A stretch of 64,000 nucleotides of DNA from Halomonas sp. ML-15 (GTDB lineage: Bacteria > Pseudomonadota > Gammaproteobacteria > Pseudomonadales > Halomonadaceae). Under the pieces are notes generated by a model. It saw only the letters and a program-made list of their open reading frames with translations, had not been told where the DNA came from and made no database searches. A program made the translations under genes and the position numbers. Positions 45,234-54,378 of this stretch are shown one piece after another. Numbering within the stretch: the stretch's first letter is position 1; each line of letters starts with the position of its first letter. The stretch lies in the NCBI RefSeq assembly GCF_014779595.1, contig NZ_JACXZT010000019.1:62001-126000 (forward strand). Direction: 5' to 3'.

Positions 45234-45635
45234 ATGTATGTGCCTGCCCGTCACCCGTCGCCCATCGGTCGCACGGCTCCCCGAGTCGGCGGACGGTCAC
45301 CCGTCAAGGGCGAGGGTGCGAGCGCAGCGAGCGCCCTTGACGGGGGGCAGGGAGTCGACTGCCGTGCTGACCGACCGATGGGCAGCCGGGTAGGGAAGGC
45401 ACACGCCTGCCCGGAGCCCCGAGCCTTGAGGGAGCGGGCCAGCCGCTGCCTCCACGGTCGCGACTACGGCCAGGCCGCGCTGCTCTATGCCCTCGCCGAG
45501 TATCACCACCAGGTGACGGAAGGCTCGTCACCAACCACCACCGAGCTAGCCGTTCTCGCTCGCCACTGTGAAAGCCAAGCAGCTGGACACCCAGCAGCCA
45601 GAACCCAAGCCAACGAAGGAAGGAACGACTCATGA
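45234..45635 (+). CDS. Prophage hypothetical protein over a large inverted repeat
   Basis: 133 residues if started at ATG 45234 (GGAGG upstream). The in-frame ATG at 45378 would give 85 residues and clear the inverted repeat that fills codons 9-50. The C-terminal part (ALRERASRCLHGRDYGQAAL) looks helical and TPR-like; the N-terminal part is low in structure. Stop overlaps the next start (ATGA). Confidence 0.45.
   Translation: MYVPARHPSPIGRTAPRVGGRSPVKGEGASAASALDGGQGVDCRADRPMGSRVGKAHACPEPRALRERASRCLHGRDYGQAALLYALAEYHHQVTEGSSPTTTELAVLARHCESQAAGHPAARTQANEGRNDS
45260..45383. repeat. 124-bp nested inverted repeat
   Basis: Outer arms of 12 bp (45260-45271 with 45372-45383), continued after a 5-base bulge by CACGGC/GCCGTG, and inner arms of 13 bp (45300-45312 with 45332-45344) with a 19-base loop. 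The whole can fold into one long imperfect hairpin, as expected of a filamentous-phage packaging signal or strand origin. Confidence 0.75.
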
Positions 45636-45985
45636 TCAACACCATTCAAGCCCGCGTCATCGGTGCCATGCGCTACTCCATGGACAACGGCGTTAAAGGC
45701 GCAAAGCTCACCATCATGAACGAAGCCGACCCCAACAATGACAACCGGGTCGGTCACGAAGTCGCCACGATCTCCGCCCCCTACGAGATCCTCGACCAGA
45801 TCCGGCCCCACGCCGCCCACATGCCCTGCAACCTCGAGATTGACGCCGAAATGCGCACCACCGGCGGCAAGATCACCATGCACGCCATCGCCGTGCGCAA
45901 ACCCGCTGCCAGCGGTAACAGCAACGCTGCTGCCACCCCGGCCGCTTCCAGCAACGCCACTACCGCCAAAGGCGCGGCCAGCTGA
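45632..45985 (+). CDS. Probable phage ssDNA-binding (gene V-type) protein
   Basis: 117 residues. It lies directly before the virion genes, where Pf phages encode the ssDNA-binding protein that coats the packaging form. Residues 1-85 look beta-rich (INTIQARVIGAMRY, MHAIAVRK). The C-terminal 30 are Ala/Ser/Thr/Asn-rich and flexible, like SSB tails. The assignment rests mostly on position and size. Confidence 0.6.
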   Translation: MINTIQARVIGAMRYSMDNGVKGAKLTIMNEADPNNDNRVGHEVATISAPYEILDQIRPHAAHMPCNLEIDAEMRTTGGKITMHAIAVRKPAASGNSNAAATPAASSNATTAKGAAS

Positions 45986-46206
45986 TGTACGTACAAGCCT
46001 GCCTCGACTGGGATGACGACCTGGACACCTGTTCCGGTCCTCTCCACTGGGTCGAGGCAGCCGAGCTAGTCCAGGCGGGAAACCAGCCCTGGCTAGATGT
46101 CCCCGGTGCCCTCCTGGTCGCCGGGGCCATAGGTGCCGTCTGGGCTACTGCCTGGGCACTTCGCGCTATTGCGCAACAACTCCACTACTTCAGCAGAGGT
46201 AACTGA
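45985..46206 (+). CDS. Small membrane protein, minor coat candidate
   Basis: 73 residues. An acidic N-terminus with two cysteines is followed by one membrane helix (about 42-63, GALLVAGAIGAVWATAWALR) and a basic end. Located between the ssDNA-binding-type gene and the major coat gene, as in pVII/pIX-like tip proteins. Start overlaps the previous stop (TGATG). Confidence 0.65.
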   Translation: MYVQACLDWDDDLDTCSGPLHWVEAAELVQAGNQPWLDVPGALLVAGAIGAVWATAWALRAIAQQLHYFSRGN

Positions 46207-46207
46207 T

Positions 46208-46420
46208 ATGCGTCTCATCAAGAAAGCCAAAGTCGTCGTCCTCGCACCTGCCGCCTACCTGGCCTCAGGCGCGGCCATGGCTCAGGAAGCCGTCGACACC
46301 ACCGGCCTTGTTAGCACCATCGAAAGCGCCATGGGGCCTGTCGGTGCCGTAGGCCTCGCCGTGCTCGGTGTGCTGGCGGGCATCATGGTCTTCACCCTCA
46401 TCCGGCGCGTTATGCGCTGA
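46208..46420 (+). CDS. Major coat protein (pVIII/CoaB-like)
   Basis: 70 residues. Basic signal peptide cleaved near AMA-QEA gives a mature protein of about 45 residues: acidic N-terminus, one membrane helix (GAVGLAVLGVLAGIMVFTLI) and basic RRVMR end that would face the ssDNA. This is the exact plan of inovirus major coat proteins. A terminator follows at once, as in Pf and Ff phages. Confidence 0.9.
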   Translation: MRLIKKAKVVVLAPAAYLASGAAMAQEAVDTTGLVSTIESAMGPVGAVGLAVLGVLAGIMVFTLIRRVMR

Positions 46421-46439
46421 TCGCCCAGCAGGCGAACGT

Positions 46440-46475
46440 CGGCCCCTACCCGATCACTCAGGCAGGGGCCGTTTT
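46440..46475 (+). terminator. Rho-independent terminator after the coat gene
   Basis: 8-bp perfect stem (46440-46447 with 46464-46471), 16-base loop and TTTT. It would cap high transcription of the major coat gene. Confidence 0.85.
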
Positions 46476-46504
46476 CATTCACCACCGCACCAGGGAATGA
46501 GGCC

Positions 46505-47728
46505 ATGAACCATGCTCGAACTGTCACCCGGTATGCTTGTCTTGTTGGCCTTGTTGCCGGCCTTCTGGCTCCTGTTTCATCACTAGCGCAGCAATCCTCA
46601 ACAGGCCCTGCCGCCACCACGATCACGCGTGTCGCCTCAGCGGGAACCAGTGGCTCGGATATCCTCGCCCGCGTCACCGCCAACACTCAGCCACAAGCGA
46701 TCGGCTCTCGGATCTACTGGACCCAACAAGTCCCCGTCTCTCGTGAAACGTTAAGAGTGGGTGCGCTTGCCGCGATGCGACGTGGTGTCATGCATCCGGG
46801 GTTACAGCTCGCCATCTTTGCTGCTGGTTATATATGGTCACAAGAAGAGGGTGTTCAGGTTCCTGACGATGATGCTCCAATTTACGAGTCTATTGATGCG
46901 CCAGAAGGCCAATCTTTTATATTAAGAAACACAAGCCAACGCTTTCCCTCTACTGGCGCCGTTTGCCATGCTGCTATCAAACAGTTCGGCGACTCACATG
47001 AATTTAGAACTAGAGCAATTAATTACTTAGGCAATAATTCTTACGAATGTCGCTATCATATGCTTGGCTCAAATGGCTGGATCAACTCAAGCAATCGTCG
47101 CTACGCCGATTTATCTACCAATTCCCCGAATACGCCAACTGATTATACTGGCCCCTCCAATGGCTTTGTTCCTGCAACTGAATCTGACCTAGAACATCTC
47201 GATGGTCACCTCCCCGAATCCATCGTCGACGATCTATGGTCTGACAACACCGCGTCTGAAGAGTGGGAACAGATCATCGAGGACTTCTGGGCCAACGATC
47301 CTGCGCTGTCCGGCCAGCCTAAACCCTCATCGTCTGGCAACGCGCCGCCCGAGGTATCTCGAGAAGTCGCCAAGCGTGCTGCCAATATCGATGCCCAAAC
47401 CAAAGGGGAAGATAAGCCCTTCCCTGGCTCTTCCGGTGGTGGCCTACCGCCTGAAGATGAAATGCTTGATCGCTGGGATGAACCCCCTCCCGACTTCCCT
47501 GGCGTAGATGATCCTGTCTGGAATGTTGAAGTGATTGAAGACCTACCAGATTACGATTCTGGCCTATCTGGTGGTCACTGCCCAGCTCCTACAGTGGTTA
47601 ATGTTCCTCTCTATGGATCTATTACCATTGAATGGTACCCGATATGTGATTTTGCCTCCATGATATCCGGTGCTGTTAAGGCACTCGGCTTACTCATGGG
47701 CTTGTTTATTGTCCTTGGAAGAAAGTAA
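46505..47728 (+). CDS. Minor coat / adsorption protein (pIII/CoaA-like)
   Basis: 407 residues. Signal peptide 1-28 (LAPVSSLAQQ), a long external part with Pro/Ser/Gly-rich linkers (about 255-320) and a C-terminal membrane helix (about 388-404, AVKALGLLMGLFIVLG). The plan fits pIII, which binds the host pilus and ends assembly. The middle (codons about 85-230) is less GC-rich than its surroundings, as expected for a fast-changing receptor-binding part. Confidence 0.85.
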   Translation: MNHARTVTRYACLVGLVAGLLAPVSSLAQQSSTGPAATTITRVASAGTSGSDILARVTANTQPQAIGSRIYWTQQVPVSRETLRVGALAAMRRGVMHPGLQLAIFAAGYIWSQEEGVQVPDDDAPIYESIDAPEGQSFILRNTSQRFPSTGAVCHAAIKQFGDSHEFRTRAINYLGNNSYECRYHMLGSNGWINSSNRRYADLSTNSPNTPTDYTGPSNGFVPATESDLEHLDGHLPESIVDDLWSDNTASEEWEQIIEDFWANDPALSGQPKPSSSGNAPPEVSREVAKRAANIDAQTKGEDKPFPGSSGGGLPPEDEMLDRWDEPPPDFPGVDDPVWNVEVIEDLPDYDSGLSGGHCPAPTVVNVPLYGSITIEWYPICDFASMISGAVKALGLLMGLFIVLGRK

Positions 47729-47738
47729 GGAGACTGCC

Positions 47739-48026
47739 ATGCCTGCTGTTATTGTGACTATTCTAGCCGCCTTCGCTAAGTTTTTTATTGCCGTTATGGT
47801 TGCAAAGATTGCTACATTCCTTGTCTTTACCACCATTAGCACGGTGCTTATCCGTAACCTCATGGATGCCGCCATGAACCATCTTGGTTCTGTTGGGGAA
47901 TTCCTCTGGTTCGCGCAACTTGCTGGTATCGACGTGGCCCTTTCCGCCATTGGCTCTGCTTTTCTGCTTCGTGCTGCTTTCCGAGCCTGGAGTGTCGGCC
48001 CTTCCGCCATTATCACCGGAGGCTAA
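47739..48026 (+). CDS. DUF2523 / pVI-like minor coat protein
   Basis: 95 residues from ATG 47739 (TAAGGAG upstream). Mostly hydrophobic, with three helices (about 3-35, 50-60, 65-85). Size, place between pIII and Zot, and composition match the DUF2523 pVI-like proteins that join pIII to the virion. Confidence 0.82.
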   Translation: MPAVIVTILAAFAKFFIAVMVAKIATFLVFTTISTVLIRNLMDAAMNHLGSVGEFLWFAQLAGIDVALSAIGSAFLLRAAFRAWSVGPSAIITGG

Positions 48027-48031
48027 TAACC

Positions 48032-48874
48032 ATGGCCATTCACCTGATCTCAGGCGTGCCCGGTGCCGGTAAGACCCTGCGCGCCGTCTACAGCATGATC
48101 AACCTGCTGCGCACCGAAGATGGCGCAGATCGCCCCTTCTTCGGCAACGTCAACGGCCTACGCAACCAGGCCGATATTCCCGATCAGTGGATGGACTGCC
48201 CTGATGGCTCGCTGATCCTGATCGACGAAGCCCAGCAGCGTTGGCGCCGCTACCGCAACACCGGAGAGCCCCCCGCCGAAATCGCCGCCCTGGAGACACA
48301 TCGCCACCGCGGCATCGACTTCATCATCACCTGCCAAAACCCCAGCCAGCTCACCAGCGACGTGCGCGCTCTGGTCGACACCCACGAACATCTGATGCGT
48401 AAGGGCAAGCTCAACGGCGCCATCGTCTGGCGCTGGGAAGGTAATTGCCACACTAATCCGGCGTCCCATGCCAAAGATGCCGACTGTGAAGTCACCGTCT
48501 GGAGGTACCCCAAATGGGTCTTCGAACAGTACACGTCCGCCAGCATGCACACCGGCAAAAAGCGCCTGCCGCGTATCCTGGTAATCGCTCCCGTCGTTCT
48601 CCTCGTCGCCGCCGCCTCTATTACCTTTGCCGTCGCACAGGTTTCCGGCTACTTCGGCTCTGGCTCCGATCTCTCAGACGCTGATCAGGAGCTACTCACC
48701 ATCGACATCACCGGCGATCTACCCGAGCCGGTCACCGCTTACGCCGGCGTCATTTTCGGTGACATCTGCCGCTTATACGACCAGGAGAGCCGTCTTCTGC
48801 TCGTCTCCCGACCGATGTGCCTCGAAGCGATGGACATGGGCCTGCCGTACGAGGTCGAGGTGCTGGACCTATGA
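48032..48874 (+). CDS. zot: Zot-domain assembly ATPase (pI)
   Basis: 280 residues. Walker A GVPGAGKT (8-15), Walker B LILIDEAQ (about 60-67), a single membrane helix (about 181-203) and a periplasmic tail of about 75 residues with two cysteines. Zot/pI drives virion extrusion through the inner membrane. Its stop overlaps a tiny frame at 48871. Confidence 0.95.
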   Translation: MAIHLISGVPGAGKTLRAVYSMINLLRTEDGADRPFFGNVNGLRNQADIPDQWMDCPDGSLILIDEAQQRWRRYRNTGEPPAEIAALETHRHRGIDFIITCQNPSQLTSDVRALVDTHEHLMRKGKLNGAIVWRWEGNCHTNPASHAKDADCEVTVWRYPKWVFEQYTSASMHTGKKRLPRILVIAPVVLLVAAASITFAVAQVSGYFGSGSDLSDADQELLTIDITGDLPEPVTAYAGVIFGDICRLYDQESRLLLVSRPMCLEAMDMGLPYEVEVLDL

Positions 48875-48975
48875 CAGCAATGGTGGAAACCGCCCGCCGG
48901 TGCGGCGCGGGAGAGGACGCTTGCGCCCGCATCCCCGCGCCGCACCGGCGGCGCGGCGCGAGACCCTCCCTGTAA
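48871..48975 (+). CDS. Possible 34-aa peptide over the zot-rep hairpin
   Basis: Starts with an ATGA overlap to zot and reads through both arms of the 48895-48950 hairpin. Arg- and Ala-rich with three cysteines. The composition is dictated by the hairpin, so it may be chance. Confidence 0.2.
   Translation: MTAMVETARRCGAGEDACARIPAPHRRRGARPSL
48895..48950. repeat. 17-bp-arm hairpin between zot and rep
   Basis: Perfect 17-bp arms (48895-48911 with 48934-48950), nearly all G and C, with a 22-base loop. No T run follows, so a DNA-level role (origin or packaging) is as likely as termination. Confidence 0.8.
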
Positions 48976-49013
48976 CACGTCTCGCAGACTGACAACGTTA
49001 TAGGTGGTAACAC

Positions 49014-49031
49014 GCCAATAAATGCCAATAC
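49014..49031. promoter_or_regulatory. 18-mer shared with prophage left end, in rep leader
   Basis: Matches 41647-41664 at 17 of 18 positions and, less well, 39902-39919. It lies 15-32 bases before the rep ATG and runs into the small inverted repeat AATAC-GGG-GTATT. It may be a Rep or integrase binding site. Confidence 0.5.
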
Positions 49032-49045
49032 GGGGTATTAGAAAA

Positions 49046-50341
49046 ATGAAGCGTTGGGAACGTTATTCGATAGAGTCACTGGCACGTGGCGAGCAAGACG
49101 CACGCGGCCCGATCTTTCTCAGTCCCAAGGGCCAGCGCGAGCTCCAGGGCATCAAATTGCTCAATGCCGGCGTCGACACTGTGCGTCAGCTCTACATCGG
49201 CATGCCCTGCATGTACCAATTCGACATGATCATTGAGGCCTACCAGCAAGGCCGTGGTGCCACTATCGAGCTGTTCGATACCACCTGGATCGTGGCCGCT
49301 GGCTCTGCCAGCTCCGGCTTTCGGTACCGTCTGCAGAACAACGACCTGGGCGTGATCGTGCTGTTCTACGCCCGGCACCAGAAAGTCGACACCCTGGGTA
49401 CCCACGTCAAGATCGAGCTATCGCCCCACTTCATCCAGGAACGTACCCCTGAGGCCTGCCAAGCCTTCATGGACAACATCGCCAAGCACATGCTGGCCTA
49501 CGTCCAATTCGCCGGCTGCGCGATCCACCTCGCCCTCGACGTCCAGGGCTGGGAGCCCCCTAACGACTTCATGGACCGCTTCGTCACTCGCTCCAAAAAA
49601 GTCATGCGCATCAACGGTATCGATAACCTCACCTTCGACCATGGCAACATCGCCACTACCTACGGTCGTAACGAAACCTTGATGTTTGGCACTGCCGGCG
49701 CGCTTCAATGCTGTATTTACAACAAGACCTTGCAGGCCAAAGCCACCGACAAGCTCCACTTCTGGGAAGGCATCTGGCAGCAAGCCCCCGGCGACGAACC
49801 CTTTACCAGCGCCTACGATCCCGAGCGTGACGTGTGGCGTATTGAGATGCGCTTTCACCAGTCCGTGTTGCGCGAGTTTGCCCAGGGCATCCCCTGCAAC
49901 GTCGACACCGGCGAAGTGATCGACGACGCTCACGGCTTCCACCGCTTCACCGACACCGTGCCCCACCTCACCGGCCTATGGCGTACCGCCCTGCAAACCT
50001 ACCGCCTCGACCTCTGCCGCAACCTCATTGACCCCGCCTGGCAGCTACTCCAGGACGACGCCCGCTTCTACGCCAGTGAGCCCCACGGCCTCTACAAACG
50101 CGCTCGCAAGGCCCCTGGCCTGGGAAACGAAAAGAACGTCTGCCTCGCCTTCGGCAACCTCGTCTCGATCTACGCCCGGCAAGGCTTTCGCACCCATGAA
50201 GCGGTTCGCTACCTCCAGCGCTCCGGCATGTGGGAAGACCTCGCCGAGTACTACCGACGCCGCGGCATCGACTCGGCCGGCTTCCGCCAACTGGTCGAGC
50301 AAAAGCTGATCGAGCGACGACTGATCGGCAAGGCTGCCTGA
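49046..50341 (+). CDS. Phage replication initiation protein (Pf-type Rep)
   Basis: 431 residues from ATG 49046; ATG 49022 is an in-frame alternative inside the 18-mer. The sequence resembles the replication initiators of Pf phages, with the segments QLYIGMPCMYQFDMII, LALDVQGWEPP and WRIEMRFHQSVLREF. It should nick the plus strand to start rolling-circle replication. Its stop overlaps the integrase ATG (TGATG), so the two are made together. Confidence 0.88.
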   Translation: MKRWERYSIESLARGEQDARGPIFLSPKGQRELQGIKLLNAGVDTVRQLYIGMPCMYQFDMIIEAYQQGRGATIELFDTTWIVAAGSASSGFRYRLQNNDLGVIVLFYARHQKVDTLGTHVKIELSPHFIQERTPEACQAFMDNIAKHMLAYVQFAGCAIHLALDVQGWEPPNDFMDRFVTRSKKVMRINGIDNLTFDHGNIATTYGRNETLMFGTAGALQCCIYNKTLQAKATDKLHFWEGIWQQAPGDEPFTSAYDPERDVWRIEMRFHQSVLREFAQGIPCNVDTGEVIDDAHGFHRFTDTVPHLTGLWRTALQTYRLDLCRNLIDPAWQLLQDDARFYASEPHGLYKRARKAPGLGNEKNVCLAFGNLVSIYARQGFRTHEAVRYLQRSGMWEDLAEYYRRRGIDSAGFRQLVEQKLIERRLIGKAA

Positions 50342-51345
50342 TGGCAATTACCAGGCAAGGCAATGGTTGGAAGGTCGACTGTTGGCCCGAGGGTCGCTAC
50401 GGCCCCCGCGTTCGCAAGCGTGGCTTCAAGACCAAGGCCGAAGCCAAGCGCTTCGAATCCTACGTCATGGGCAAAGCTGCTGCCGGCGAACCCTACGCGC
50501 CCAAGAAACGCGACCATCGCCGCCTGCTGGATCTGATCCAGATCTGGTACGACTTCCACGGCGTCACGCTCAAGGACGGTAAGCGCCGTTTCTCCCAGCT
50601 CCAGGCCCTGGCCGTAAAAATGGGCAACCCCATTGCGTCGACCATCACGCCTATAGGCGCCTCGCGCTTCCGCCAGCAGCGTCTCGCCGAAGGCATCACC
50701 CCCAACACCGCCAACCACGACCAGGCCCATCTGCGTGCTGTCTTCAACAAGGTCATCAAGCTAGGGGAGTGGCAAGGTCAGAACCCCTTCGCCATCATCC
50801 AGCCCCTGCGGCTCGATGAGAAGGAACTCGCCTACCTCACCGAGCCACAGATCGACGCCTTACTCGAGGTACTCGAGCAATCGCCCAATCGTGATGTTCA
50901 CCTGGTCACGCGACTCTGCCTCGCTACCGGTGCCCGCTGGAGCGAAGCCCAATACCTACGCGTTGAGATGCTCAGAAATTGTCGTGTGACCTACTCCGGC
51001 ACCAAGAACCGCCGTAATCGCACCATTCCTCTCCCTCAGCCACTCTTTGACGCCCTGGTCGAGCATGCCCCTAAGTTCGGTCGCGTGTTCCCCACAGACG
51101 CGTATCAGCCCTTTGCCAAAGGCATCAAAGCTGCGGGCATCCAGCTACCCCCTGGGCAATGCACCCACGTGCTCCGACACACCTTCGCCAGTCACTTCAT
51201 GATGAACGGTGGCGACGTGCTCACCCTGCAACGCATCCTTGGCCATCAAACGATCACCATGACCATGCGCTATGCACACCTGTCCCCCGACCATCTGGCC
51301 GACGCGATCAAGTACGCACCGAAAAGCAGCGTAGGCAACTTGTAG
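50341..51345 (+). CDS. int: Phage tyrosine integrase
   Basis: 334 residues. N-terminal arm-binding and core-binding domains (1-160), then the catalytic domain with Arg199, Lys222, His276-x-x-Arg279, His302 and Tyr311, all present. It is encoded next to attR, 60 bases from the tRNA it targets. Its coupling to rep is typical of Pf phages. Confidence 0.95.
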   Translation: MAITRQGNGWKVDCWPEGRYGPRVRKRGFKTKAEAKRFESYVMGKAAAGEPYAPKKRDHRRLLDLIQIWYDFHGVTLKDGKRRFSQLQALAVKMGNPIASTITPIGASRFRQQRLAEGITPNTANHDQAHLRAVFNKVIKLGEWQGQNPFAIIQPLRLDEKELAYLTEPQIDALLEVLEQSPNRDVHLVTRLCLATGARWSEAQYLRVEMLRNCRVTYSGTKNRRNRTIPLPQPLFDALVEHAPKFGRVFPTDAYQPFAKGIKAAGIQLPPGQCTHVLRHTFASHFMMNGGDVLTLQRILGHQTITMTMRYAHLSPDHLADAIKYAPKSSVGNL

Positions 51346-51406
51346 ACAACGAGAAAAAATCAGAAATGATCAAACCTTGGAAGGAACCGCTAAAGGCTTG
51401 ATTTTG

Positions 51407-51461
51407 CTGGTACCGGCGGTCGGACTCGAACCGACAAGGGCTTGCACCCGGCGGATTTTGA
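51407..51461. repeat. attR: 55-bp core inside tRNA-Leu
   Basis: Identical to 41577-41631. Crossing-over near the anticodon loop leaves the tRNA whole, its 3' two thirds being phage-borne. Confidence 0.95.
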
Positions 51462-51494
51462 ATCCGCTGCGTCTACCAATTCCGCCACGCCGGC
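51407..51494 (-). tRNA. tRNA-Leu (CAA anticodon)
   Basis: 88 bases including an encoded CCA. Acceptor arms GCCGGCG and CGCCGGT pair (one G-T), the D-arm holds GGTAGACGC, the anticodon loop reads TTCAAAA between GCGGA and TCCGC, a long variable arm follows, and the T loop is GGTTCGAGTCC. The long variable arm and CAA anticodon give leucine. Confidence 0.95.
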
Positions 51495-51650
51495 AACGCG
51501 CGGTGCATTATACGTGGGCCGCTGGGCAGGTCAATCGCGCGGCCTGACTTTGCATCACGAAACGGGTATCCTGTGCCGCTTGTCCAGGCGGTCGAGTCGG
51601 CGGCTGTGGGCAAGGTGTCGATGCCACTATTACTGCGAGTCATGGCCTTC

Positions 51651-53857
<2,207 letters not shown>

Positions 53858-53910
53858 CGCGGCGCGCTGACCCTTGCCGTAACCTTTCGTTTCTCAGGAG
53901 ATAACGTCTC

Positions 53911-54243
53911 ATGCTGGACTTCTTCATCTCGCCGGCCTATGCCGAAGGCGGCGCCGCCGGTGGCGGTATGGCCCAGATCATCATGCTGGTCGGTTTCGTG
54001 GCCATCTTCTACTTCCTGCTGTGGCGCCCGCAGGCCAAGCGAGCCAAGCAGCACAAGCAGCTGGTATCGAGCCTCTCCAAGGGTGACGAAGTGGTGATCG
54101 GCGGCGGTGTACTGGGCCGTATCACCAAGGTCAGCGACGACAGCGAGTTCTTCACCATGGAAATCGCCGAAGGCACCGAGATCAACGTGCAGAAGAACGC
54201 CGTGGCCGCCGTGCTGCCCAAGGGCACCCTCAAGTCCATCTGA
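53911..54243 (+). CDS. yajC: YajC, Sec translocase accessory subunit
   Basis: 110 residues. One membrane helix (about 18-42, QIIMLVGFVAIFYFLLWRPQ) and a basic then acidic soluble part with DEVVIGGGVLGRI. YajC binds SecD-SecF and the AcrB pump. Upstream CAGGAG supports the start. Confidence 0.96.
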   Translation: MLDFFISPAYAEGGAAGGGMAQIIMLVGFVAIFYFLLWRPQAKRAKQHKQLVSSLSKGDEVVIGGGVLGRITKVSDDSEFFTMEIAEGTEINVQKNAVAAVLPKGTLKSI

Positions 54244-54378
54244 TTTGCGGCGCAACATCAGTGCACCGTGCCCGGGCGAACCCTTGGGCGCGGCGCCTGT
54301 CCAAGCGCCGAACCCCTCTGGTAAACGCCACGTCACTGCGTCAGCGTCGCCGTCAGTCAGCTACAAGGCAGGGCCTGC

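Larger units (their letters stand above)
41577..51461. mobile_element. Complete Pf-like filamentous (inovirus) prophage in tRNA-Leu(CAA)
   Basis: About 9.9 kb between perfect 55-bp att repeats, with the integrase next to the restored tRNA. Gene order from the repressor to rep and integrase follows Pseudomonas Pf phages: regulators, ssDNA-binding-type protein, small membrane protein, major coat protein with a terminator after it, adsorption protein, pVI-like protein, Zot/pI, Rep, integrase. All core genes look intact, so it may be active. The left 1.7 kb (PIN and membrane protein genes) is variable cargo. Confidence 0.92.

Noticed and set aside
48871-48975. 34-codon frame overlapping zot as a certain gene
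   Set aside because: Its sequence is dictated by the hairpin arms and there is no ribosome site of its own; kept only at low confidence.
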